64,000 bases of DNA from Dermatemys mawii (taxonomy: Eukaryota > Chordata > Testudines > Dermatemydidae), in the NCBI GenBank assembly GCA_007922305.1, contig ML677373.1, positions 19,673,817 to 19,737,816 on the forward strand. The letters are read 5' to 3'. The position numbers were made by a program, and so were the translations under genes. The stretch's first letter is position 1. The number at the start of each line of letters is the position of its first letter. This document shows positions 46,201-56,104 of the stretch, one piece after another. The notes beneath the pieces are model-generated. The model worked only from the letters and a program-made list of their open reading frames with translations. It did no database searches and was not told the origin of the DNA.

Positions 46201-46724
46201 CATTGATATATTGCATATTGTGACCCTGTTCCTAGTTTAGCAATTGCTTACAGTAGCTCCACCCTCTAGCCTCCCTGTTCTAACCTAGTAGCAGGCAGTG
46301 AATAGGAAACATTTCATGTAAGATGCTACTGCATAGCTGGCAAGTGCAAATATGTAATCACTTAAAATTTCACAATTCTGAACAGGGAATTAGGAAATAA
46401 CCACTATTCTAACAACAATGTGTTGTAAACTAAATGAAAAATGCAAAGAATGCAGTCACGCCTGTGCCATTTTAAAGAGAGCCAAGGGGACCATCTAGTG
46501 AGCTCAGGGAAAAACTTTTGCATTTAAGGTCCAAATAACATTAACAGAGGTAATGAACCAGACTTTGCCCCAGGGTAAATCTGGAATAAGCCCATGCAGG
46601 CCATTGGTTTACACTGGTGTAAGTGAGAGCAGAATCTAGACCAACATTTATTAATTAGTATGTTAAAAGCAGAAATCCCTTAATAGCACAGGACAAACTC
46701 ATCTGAGATCCTTGTGTTGTTTAA

Positions 46725-46930
46725 TATTATTTATATGTTGGCTATCTTACACTGGCAGCAAGAGACACTGTATTGTACATACTTGTGCCTGCCATGAAGA
46801 GTTTGCAATCTAAATAGACATGGCAGAAGGGGAAACAGATGCACACAGAGATGGAGTAAATTGCAAAAGGTCAATAACAGAGCTGAGGGAAAACTGATGT
46901 CTCCTGAGTACCATGACCTAGCTACTAAAA
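46725..46930 (-). mobile_element. tRNA SINE with L2-type tail, antisense
   Basis: ATTATTTATATGTTGGCTAT, GAAGAGTTTGCAATCTAAAT, AAACAGATGCACACAGAGAT, GGTCAATAACAGAGCTGAGG and CCTGAGTACCATGACCTAGC follow the antisense SINE order from tail to head. Confidence 0.65.
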
Positions 46931-47016
46931 AACCCCGCCTCAGCTCTTGTGGCTGAAGACTTGCTCAAGTTAAATGGTGTTAGCACAGCAAGTTACTATT
47001 TCTCTTTTGTTATTTA

Positions 47017-47430
47017 GTGGGAGGTTTGTTGTTGCTTCGCAGCAGAGCCATGGAGACGGGTGACACCGGAAAGCAAGTCAGTAAAATTGACCCATACGTG
47101 TGGTCGGAACCAGTTTACAGGGACCAGATCACTCTACGCCTGACTCCTCTGGGTGGACAACACCGACCCTGCAGCGCCTTCACCAGAGCGGGGGCCCTTC
47201 CTTCTTTCTGCTCTGCCAGAGGTGACATTGGTGCTAGTGATGGACAACTCCCAGCAGTTCTTTGCCAAATGGGTTCCTGCGATGCGCCAAGCTCAGTCAG
47301 CCGAACTCCCTTTCCCATCGTGTGCCCATTACGTCTCCAGTCCGCCCTTCGTCTGGTGACATACCCACTGTGGAAGACTGATTTGGCCTATCTGCCTGGG
47401 AGTGGCACCTCCCCTTTTAATTTTTCCTGA
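47017..47430 (+). other. Unrecognised 137-codon open frame, GC-rich
   Basis: A frame from 47,017 to 47,430 contains an internal Met at METGDTGKQVSKIDPYVWSE followed by PVYRDQITLRLTPLGG. It is richer in GC and CpG than its surroundings. I recognise no domain. Splice sites, a promoter and a polyadenylation signal were not identified. It may be chance, a processed-pseudogene scrap, or part of an unannotated transposable element. Confidence 0.2.
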
Positions 47431-48304
47431 CCCCTCAGGAGTGACAAGATCCTTGATAACACCAACCAGCTGCCATAATCTCCCACATGCCCCTTACGGC
47501 AAGCATCCCAGCCTGACATCCCTGCCACCTACCAATGCCCAAACCTCCTACTTCTTTGGGCATGTTACCTAGGTCATAGACTGTGGCAGAAGCCTCCATA
47601 TCCCTTGTATGTCATACTGGGCTCCCAGCACCTAGGAGCCAGTGACTTACCCATGAGGGACTGGGCTGAGGCTACCCACTCATTCCACCCAGGCCTCCTG
47701 GCATTTTAAAAATGGGGCTGGAGCCATGTGGAGCTGAGTCAGGGGCTCCAATTCTGACACATGCCTGAACCTCAGCCCTGTTCAGTGAAAACAGACTGAG
47801 GGCGGCTGCCCCCACAACTGGGAACCCAGGGAACTTTACCTCACCCGTCTTCTCTTCTTCTGCCCTCCCCAACAGTCAAATGGTTCCCCCGGCAACCAGC
47901 CCCATCAAGATATTTAAGAAAAAGCAGGACCTGGGCCTTGCTGACTGTTGGCTGTGGTAGGAAGAGGGTAAAGCCAGGCTAGCTGTTGAAGTGTGGATTT
48001 AATTGATCTTGGAGTTGCCAGGTGAAGCTGCAAAAATATGTCACGTGTCCAGCTCCTGCCAACCCAAATCGCAGGGATCATTTGGCCCAACCCTTTTGTG
48101 AACTGAACTCTGCAGAGTTTGCGCAGCCCTATATAGGTGCCAGATTCCTCTCCATGCCCCACTGCAGCTCCCAAGGGCATCTTCTGCCAGCTTTCTGGAA
48201 CCTTCATTGAAGTTCTGTGTATGGAGGCGTGGAGGGAGGGAGGGAGTTGCACACAAAGTCAATGGAACACATTGAGTTGAACACAATGAACATAGTTAAG
48301 AAAT

Positions 48305-48305
<1 letters not shown>

Positions 48306-48337
<32 letters not shown>

Positions 48338-48342
48338 GCGGT
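48306..48342. repeat. (TG)n(CG)n Z-DNA-prone tract
   Basis: TGTGTGTGTGTGTGTGTG passes into TGCGCGCATGCGCGCGG; alternating purine-pyrimidine throughout, which favours left-handed DNA under supercoiling. Confidence 0.85.
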
Positions 48343-48344
48343 AT

Positions 48345-50440
48345 GTGCTCGCTCCATCCTATCCATTGAACCAATGCAGATTCAACAGGAGAATTTTGCC
48401 CTGTGTTCCCTGCCCCATAGTCAGCACTTCTCAAGATGGAGCCAGAGCAATTCCCCCGTTTTATTGTGGGTCAGTGGTGGGTTGAAAGGAGATGGTGTGT
48501 GGGTGTGAAAAACGGGGATGGAGGGAATCAGATCACAGCCAGTAGCTAAGAAACAATGTCTAAAAGAAGCCACTGCTGTGACTGGCACCAAAAACTAATT
48601 TGCCGATTACACCTTTATAAATGGATTAGCCAAAGCTGCATTGTTTAGGTACTGGGTACTTCTAAGGCATTGTTAAGGAGGTGTGACTCATCCCAAGTTT
48701 ATGGTCCTACTTCCTTTTTACCCCTTCTGATGAGAGATTGTATTCCAATGTGCTATATGCGCTTTCTGTTATAAAGCCTTTAGTACAAAGTTAATTCACT
48801 TTGGTTCTCAATGCCACAATTTGTAATAAATAGACTATGATAATAAATACCTCGGTGAGATCAAAAGATCCTTAAGCTGCCTTAGAAAAATCAGGGAAGT
48901 GTGATTTGGTTCTGTCTTAAAGGCATTTTTCTGCCACTCATTGCTGAAGGTGATCGCTGTATAACTTTTACATTTCAAAGATCTGTGTCTCATTTTATGT
49001 AAAGAGGCAGTCTGTGTGCTTTGTGTGCTCCTCCAGCTTTTGTCCAGCAGTTGTCCTGCTAACCACCTGTCTACGAGAGGAAAGATATTTCTCCTCTTCC
49101 TGCTGACAGCATTTTCACTTTGAAAGAGAGAGTCAACTGCTTCTTAATTAGCGCTGCCATGAGCAGGTCACTCAGGGTTGGGAATCTCATGCATTCACTC
49201 ACTGCTGTTTGTGCATACAGCCTGGTGATGCAAATCCAGCTGAACATCAGCTGAGACTGCAAATAACTCAGAGAGCTATTCCTAATGGCCCAAATGTAAA
49301 CACGCCTCATAAACCTCACAAATAAATGTACGGCACTTTAAAAAAAAACACCTAGTAATTGCCATGTAAATACAGCGCATCCTTTCATATCCCAAGTATC
49401 CCATACTACTTTACAAAGTTATATCAGGGGCCTGCATGTATTAGAAAACTGGCCTCCCATTTTGCCAATACAATTGTGCAAGCATAGCCCGCTGAAATCA
49501 GCATAGCTCCACTGAAGTCATAGGAACTATACCAATTTACACCAACTAAGGATCTGGCCCATAAGGAATTGTAGTTGTGATCAATGCAAGATAGACAGCC
49601 GTCATCTAAACTCTACCATGTACAGGTGCCTGATGAGAGGTCATGCTCTAGAAGCAAGAGTCTGGAATTTAACTTCTTATCTTCTGGCTCTCAAATTAGA
49701 GGGCCAGTTTTTCAGCTGATGTTTAATCAGCACAGCTCTGTCAAGATCAATGGGGCTCTGTTGCTTCACACCAACTGAGCAGCTGGCCTGGAGCGCTAAC
49801 AAATCAGGCTTTTTAAAAAAATGTCATTTTAACTAGCAATGAACCCAACTCCGAACTCTCAGCTTTGAGCATCCCTGACTTTGAGGAAATCTAGATCTCA
49901 AATCGGAGGCAAGTGCCCATCTATACTTTTAAGAAATGGTCAAGTTTTTAGGGGCGACAAGCTCCTATTTGACTGACCACCGCTTCGAGGAGGCATGGAT
50001 CAGTGTTCCTGTTTCTTTCCTTGTCAATACTTGGCTTGAGCCAGGGAAGCTAATGGTCCAACCAGCGACCCAAATTCGGTGAAGAATACTTGTCATGTGC
50101 CACATGAGGCATGTTGCGTATACACTAAAAAAAAGAAGATGACCATCTCTCCTGGCTTAGCCGTTAGCCTAAGTGGGAGAGAACTGGAACCCTAGCTATG
50201 AGAAACAACTCTCTTCCTCTCTCTCCTCTTGGAATGGAAATAAATTTTTCACAATTTTTTTTGAAAAAAGACCCAAGTCCACCCCTCCCACCCAATAAAA
50301 AAATAAAAGAGTGACTAAATAAGCTGATAAGGAAAGAATGCTCTCATGATATGAACATTTCATAAAAGATGAGGTAGAGGAAAGGGACTCATCCAAGTCC
50401 ATACAGCCAAACATGTCAATTTTGGGATGTTCGAAGTCCA
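48345..50440. other. Intergenic stretch, nothing major recognised
   Basis: A short sauropsid repeat trace is at 49,470-49,560 (ATAGCTCCACTGAAGTCATA and CAATTTACACCAACTAAGG). Otherwise unique sequence with no supported gene. Confidence 0.45.
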
Positions 50441-50446
50441 GATAAT

Positions 50447-50905
50447 AGACTCATAGAAGTGTATGTCTGGAAAGGACCTCGAGAGGTCAAGTCCAGACTC
50501 CTGTGCTGAGGCAGAACCAAGCAAACCAAGACCATCACCGACAGGTGTTTGTCCAAAATGTTCTTAAAAACTTCCAGTGATGAGGATTCCAAAACCTCCC
50601 TTTAAAGCCTATTCCAGAGTTTAACTACCCTTAGAGTTAGAAAGTTTTCTCTAATATCTAACCTAAATCCCCCTTCATGCAGATTAAGCCCATTATTTCG
50701 TGTCCTACTTTCAATGGACATGAAGACCAGTTGATTGCCATCCTCTTTATGACAGTTCTTAACACATTTGAAGACAGTTATCTGGTCCCCTCAAGCCTTC
50801 TTTTCTCTAGACTAAACATGCCCAGTTTTTTTAACCTTTCCTCACAGGTCAAGTTTTCTAAACGTTTTATCATTTTTGTTGGTATAGGTATGGAATGAGT
50901 TGTTG
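50447..50905 (-). mobile_element. CR1 LINE 3' fragment
   Basis: ACTCATAGAAGTGTATGTCT, GGAAAGGACCTCGAGAGGTC, TGTTCTTAAAAACTTCCAGT, TAGAAAGTTTTCTCTAATAT, CTAACCTAAATCCCCCTTCA and CTTTCCTCACAGGTCAAGTT give 450 bp of ordered antisense CR1. Confidence 0.9.
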
Positions 50906-51069
50906 AAGCACAACTAGAGATAATTCATTAAAAATACGAATGAATGTTTAGGGTGGGATATACAAAACTACTAATTGATTTCAAAGAACAAATCCCTAAA
51001 TCTCATTATTAGGGTCCACACACCCCCACTCATTATTTGTGATAGTCTACAGGACAATATATCCCAGGG

Positions 51070-51499
51070 CAGTGTTTTTCAACCTTTTTTCCATTTGCAG
51101 ACCCCCTAAAAAATTTCAAAGGGAGGCATGGATGCCTTTGGAAATCTTAGCCCTGGTCCACATTAGTGGGGAGAGTTGAACTAAGATATACAACTTCAGC
51201 TATGTGAATACCGTAGCTGAAGTCGACTCATCTTAGGTCGACTTACCTGCCATCCTCACGGCAGCAGCAGTCGACAGGGGGCTCCCTCGTCGACTCTGCC
51301 TTGCGCCTTTTGGTGAGCCGGAGTTCCGGAGTCGACGGGAGTGCCTCTGGGGATCGATTTATCGCGTCCTGACGAGACACGATAAATCGATCCCTAATAG
51401 ATCGATCTCTATGCGTCAATCCAGCCGGTAGTGTAGACAAGGCCTTAGACATGGTTTATGGACCACCAAGGGTTGCAGACCACAGGTGGAAAACCACTG
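51070..51499. mobile_element. hAT element interrupted by a Harbinger-like MITE
   Basis: The ends CAGTGTTTTTCAACC and, on the other strand, CAGTGGTTTTCCACC are inverted repeats of a Charlie-like hAT. Flanks TCCCAGGG (51,062-51,069) and TCCTAGGG (51,500-51,507) match at 7 of 8. Only about 130 bp belong to the hAT itself; the centre (51,150-51,444) is a later insertion. Confidence 0.85.
51150..51444. mobile_element. Harbinger-like MITE, copy 2 (nested)
   Basis: The ends GCCCTGGTCCACATTAG and, on the other strand, GGCCTTGTCTACACTACC pair as inverted repeats and are flanked by TTA on both sides (51,147-51,149 and 51,445-51,447), the duplication expected for PIF/Harbinger elements. ACGATAAATCGATCC and GTCGACTC arms match copy 1 at 34,499-34,799 in reverse orientation. 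Confidence 0.85.
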
Positions 51500-51512
51500 T
51501 CCTAGGGGGAAC

Positions 51513-52131
51513 TGTAACAGCACTGCTGCTTACTGAGCACCTCTTCCTGGCCAGGGGTGCATCTTCAGCCTCTCTTCCATTTTAACTCTCTCCAGGGCCC
51601 TATAAGAACTCACAGTGACTTTCTCTGGTTAACAGTACCCTTACTAATTAACAATACCCTCGCCTAGGGCTAGTTTAATTCCAACACCAGTTTACAACAG
51701 CTCAGAGTCCCAAACTAGATTCCATTCCAACAACACAAAGAAAAAGTCCAGACTTAGTTCTGGAATTTTCTCTCACCGCCTGGACTCTTTTTCCATCCTA
51801 CTCTGATTCCCTAGGCAGGCCTCCCAGCTCTCCCTGGCTGGGGTTCTGATGTCCAGTCCCAAACACACTCAGGGTTCCCAGCTCCCAGGATCTGCCCACT
51901 TGCTGGGCTTTACCCTTCAAGTTTCTTTGTGTCATGGTCCTTCAGGACCCATTTTTTTTCCTCGTAGCGTACATCAGCATAGTTGCAGCTCCCCTCACAC
52001 ACTTTGAAAAAAAAACAACAAAAGCCACTGCAGCAACCACCTTCTGCTCTTTATAGAGAATCACCTGATTCTCCTCAGGTGGGGCTCATTCCATAATCAG
52101 GGTTCGGTTAGCCCAAGGCTCTCCTGTTACA
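51513..52131. mobile_element. Possible solo LTR
   Basis: The 619-bp segment begins TGTAACAG and ends CTGTTACA, the TG...CA ends with an inverted repeat that LTRs show. It is distinct from its surroundings, CT-rich, and has CTTTATAGAG as a possible TATA region near its end. A target duplication could not be made out, and no internal retroviral or Gypsy sequence is present. Confidence 0.45.
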
Positions 52132-52134
52132 GGG

Positions 52135-53315
52135 ATGGACTAGACTATCTCTTATCTCTATGATTTCTAACTTATGAATAGCCCTTGAAAATGCAAGACC
52201 TTAGGCTAACTTCCACTCAATGAGAGTTGCACCCATGAAAGCGAGAGCTAATTTTGGGCCCTTATTTTCAGGCAGGCCTCTCTGAACCTAGAAAAGGTAG
52301 AGCTTTGTTAACAGAAAGAGTATTGCTTGGAAAGTGAATTTGTCCTTCTTTTGGAGCCAGTGAGGTTTTCATGGGTTTTGTGTTATGAGGGGCCAGTTTT
52401 AAGTACAAGTGATGTATATATATAGCTCTTTGCAGCCTGCAAATCTTCATACTTTGCAGAGACTTCAGAAGACTGAACTGAATATGTGTTGAAATGAGTT
52501 CAATGGCTTCCTAAGAGGTATAAAGAAAGATGACACCTATTTTGCATGAATAATGGTATTATTCTGATGACTTTAGTTAGACTAATGGGGAAGCTTAAAG
52601 AATAAGCTACTGCCCGTGAAGGGTTTGGGTTTTTTAGGCAAATAATAAGGTTCTAGAGTGTGTAACCTAAAACAGACGTTTCATAAAAGATTCATCCTTG
52701 AACAAAAATGTCATGAAAGCATGAAATGAGAAATAGACGACAATCAGAATTCCACTTGAAGTGCTTTGTAGTAATTATTTTAAAAAATCCTCACAAAAGA
52801 CTCTTTTCAATTGCAGAATAGCAAGCAAGGTCTGTATGGTTCAAGGCCAAATAATTTCTGCGTGGGAAAAACAGCTTCAATTCTTCCATTTTGATCTAAG
52901 GTATTTTAAATGGGCTCGACTTTCAATTACTGCTTTCTTTCCAACGCAACCTCCACTTTTTTTTTTTTTTTTAGCTAAGGAAACGAACCATTTCTGAACA
53001 ATATCAGTAGAATCTAGCTTCCTTGGGACATGAATTATCTACAGTCACACCCTGTAATCCACAGTTATTGGTGTGATTTCAGTGGACATTTTTGCAGGGG
53101 ACAGTGGGGGTTATAAAAGTCATGATGTTGTTAAAAATTAAATCTGGAAAGTGATGGTAATTTTGGGGGCAGTCAGGTGTTTACTGCCTATGCTGGTATC
53201 ATCATTACAATACATATCAAAATATTCATTTACTCAACGCATTCCCTCCTATAACACCTGTTCACTCCATTTTAAACACTAGTAAAGGGTTGCAATACTG
53301 CCCTTAATTCCAAGA
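52135..53315. other. Intergenic stretch, nothing recognised
   Basis: AT-rich sequence with a T16 run near 52,955. No gene or clear repeat is supported. Confidence 0.45.
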
Positions 53316-53323
53316 GCTAAACC

Positions 53324-53655
53324 AGGGGTGGCCAACCTGTTGCTCCAGAGCCACATGTGGCTCTTCAGAAGTTAATATGCAGCTCTTTGTACGGGCACCG
53401 ACTCCAAAGCTGTACTACAGGTGACAGCTTTCCAATGTGCCAGGGGGTGCTCACTGCTCAAACCCGAGGTCTGCCACAGACCCTGCCCCCACTCCACCCT
53501 TTCCCATCCCCTCCCCTGAGCCTGCTGTGCCCTTGCTCCTCCCCCTCAACCCCGAGCCTCCTGCACCCCACAAAACAGCTGATCTGGAGGTGCGGGGTGG
53601 GAGGCGAGGCACTGATTGGCAGGGCTGCTGGTGGGTGGGAGGCACTTGGAATGGG
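53324..53655 (+). mobile_element. hAT-type GC-rich repeat (CAGGGGTGGCCAACC end)
   Basis: CAGGGGTGGCCAACCTGTTG and CCAGAGCCACATGTGGCTCT mark a well-known hAT terminus. From about 53,388, GGGCACCGACTCC and CCAATGTGCCAGGGGGTGCT begin GC-rich sequence related, in reverse, to the MITE at 24,491-24,810, ending GTGGGTGGGAGGCACTTGG. It may be a composite or nested insertion. The right boundary is uncertain. Confidence 0.6.
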
Positions 53656-53659
53656 TCCT

Positions 53660-55235
53660 CTTTTCTGAGGCTTGTTTTTTGGTTCCTGACTTTTAGAACT
53701 GCTCTTTCTTCTTTTAGGAGGAAACATTGTCTAGAGAAATGAGCACTTCTATAGTCTGTTCTCTGACTCGGCCACAGAGATCTTGTGTTATCTTGGACTG
53801 ATCTTTTGAACTGTGCCCTCAATTTACCCATATGCAAAAAACATGTAATATTACTGACCTGCTTCATAGAGTGAGGCTTAATTAATGCTTGCAAAGAGCT
53901 CTGCGACATTCAGGCAGAGAATCCATGTTCTAAAAGTCATGGTAAGTATTTCAAGATTAATCTATAATAATAAAGAGATTACAGACAGGGGGCTTAGCCT
54001 CTCTTAACATTAACGATGTTGTACATCTCTTCCCCGTGAAGGGCTTGTTCAGAGTCGTGGTACGGACAGCGCTATTTGATGTCACAATGGAGGTGTGATA
54101 TTGATACTTGATTGGATAGTTAGTGGGAGGAATATTATGTCTTTGGAGGACAAGGAAGAGCAGATGAGGACCAGCATACAGTAGTGGAGTAAATGAGAAT
54201 GGTAAGATCTGAACTTTAATGAGGCTCACTTGGCATACACATTTTTTGTCCGTCATAGATTTGAAAGAGCCTGTACTGAGGACATATGGGCCTTCCCTCC
54301 CACAGTGAGGATAACCTTTCAAATAATTTTAAAATAAATGAAACATTAAGATTATCCTGTTTATTAACCAGCTGGAGAAACCTGCTGGGATCAGGGTGAC
54401 ATAGGGACTGCTGGATCATCAGTGGTTGGAAGGAGCCTTGGATCATTGAAATAGGGGACACAGAAGTGATGACAGGAACTAACCCAAACATTGGTAATAC
54501 GGATAACGTCTATTTCATGTAGTCTTACAATGCTTTTGGGCTTCCATGGAAACAGTGGGTCTGACTCACCACCGTGACTCCAGCGTTACGCTGGTGTAAC
54601 TGCCCTGAAACCAAGCAACAGTACTTCTCAAACGTCGTCTATGCTGCCAGTTGTCTACAAATGGTTCGGGCTTCCTGCTGCTCCCCCAACCCATCAATGA
54701 CCAACTCATCCTAACTAGACTCAAAAGCAAGAACTTGCTGCTGTGCCAAGCACCACTTCTGCTAGAGCTTGAAGCAAACCCAAGGAATTTAACAAAATGT
54801 CCATGTTGTTTCTTGTGCTCCTGAGCCAAAGGCCCTATATCTGGTGAGAGCCAGGAGGTGCCAAGCCTGGTAATATAATAATATATAACCGAGTCCTGAG
54901 CCTGCAAATGGAAGGCCAAGTCCCACAGAAACTGTGAGGAATGAATTCCTCATGCTCAGCCTGGATGTGTCCCATGGCTGTGTTCTTGGCATGCCCTTCT
55001 CCAAGACTATTCTATTCCATCTATGTCTTTATCCTGCCCCCGTCACTATCTGAGTACCCATGAAGCATTGCAGGAACCCATGTTGCTTTTGGTCCCCATT
55101 TTACACTGCAAACATCCCAGAGGCTAATTACTGGAAACCCTCCATGCTATTAATTATTAAGCTTGTCGGCTTTGTAGCCGCAGACAGGCATGTCTGGAAT
55201 GTGTTTGATTTAGAAGGGGGTCAGGCAGAGGGGGG
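53660..55235. other. Intergenic stretch, nothing recognised
   Basis: Open frames of up to about 120 codons occur on the minus strand but have no motif I recognise and overlap each other. A short sauropsid repeat trace is near 54,555-54,610. No gene is supported. Confidence 0.4.
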
Positions 55236-55239
55236 ACAA

Positions 55240-55640
55240 GGCTAAGAATGGGCAAGTTGTCTGATTTTTTCCCCCTTGTAATGAATTTTCAGAGGCATTT
55301 GCTGATAGAAGGCAATGAGTCCCCCTCCCTTTGGTCCTATTATAGTTACCTCTTGGACCAGATCCTGCACTCCACTCAGGACTAAATCAAGAGTTGCCTC
55401 TCCCATTGTGGGTTCCTGTACCAGCTGCTCCAAGAAGCAGTCATTTAAAGTATCGAGAAATTTTGTTTCTGCATTTCATCCTGAGCTGACGTACCCAGTC
55501 AGTCTGGGGATAATTGAAATTCCCCACTATTACCGAGTTCTTTATTTTGATAGCCTCTCTAATCTCCCATAGCATTTCATCGTCACGGTCACTGTCTTGG
55601 TCAGGTGGTTGATAATAGATCCCTATTGCTATATTCTTCT
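55240..55640 (-). pseudogene. CR1 LINE endonuclease-domain remains
   Basis: The minus strand encodes PPDQDSDRDDEMLWEI, then VIVGNFNYPQTDW, and after a frame shift EQLVQEPTMGEATLDLVLSG followed by VQDLVQEVTIIG. These are the late landmarks of the CR1 ORF2 endonuclease (YRPPDQ, GDFN, EPTRGxALLDLVLTN). It is broken by frame changes and substitutions (Asn for Asp in GDFN). Confidence 0.8.
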
Positions 55641-56100
55641 TAGATCATGGAATTACTATCCACAGAGATGCTATGAAACATGTGGATTCATTTGATTCTA
55701 CGTTTTCTTTTACATATAGTGTCATTTCCCACTCCATCCTTGGCACATGACCTGTTATGTCCCTCTAATATATTTTGTACCTTGGAATGATTGTGTTCCA
55801 TTGGTTGTCCTTACTCCACCATGTGTCTGTGATGCCTCCTTTAACACCAGGCACTTCAGTTCACCCATCTTATTATTTAGACTACTGGCATTTGTGTACA
55901 AGCCCTTTAAAAATGTGTCACTGTTTATTTGTCTGCCCTTTACTCATGTGTCAGATTCTTTTTTATGTGAAAGTTCCTCATCTGATCTGGCCCCTACTTT
56001 ATCCTTTTCCATCTTCTCCTCCTGACTAAAACCTAGAGAATCTCTATCAATTGGCTCTCCTCTAAGAGAAGTCTCTGTCCAATCCATGTGCTCCTGTGGA
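55641..56100 (-). mobile_element. Upstream part of the same CR1 copy, decayed
   Basis: Antisense sequence such as TCCTTTAACACCAGGCACTT, CTACTGGCATTTGTGTACAA and TCCTGACTAAAACCTAGAGA is familiar from reptile LINE copies and continues directly from the endonuclease remains. The coding frame cannot be followed. Confidence 0.5.
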
Positions 56101-56104
56101 TGAC

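Noticed and set aside
53451..53909. 152-codon minus-strand open frame
   Set aside because: Its Gly/Pro-rich half lies in the hAT-type repeat at 53,324-53,655, and the rest has no motif.
54566..54919. 117-codon minus-strand open frame
   Set aside because: Composition is Ser-rich and unstructured, it overlaps another frame, and no family is recognised.
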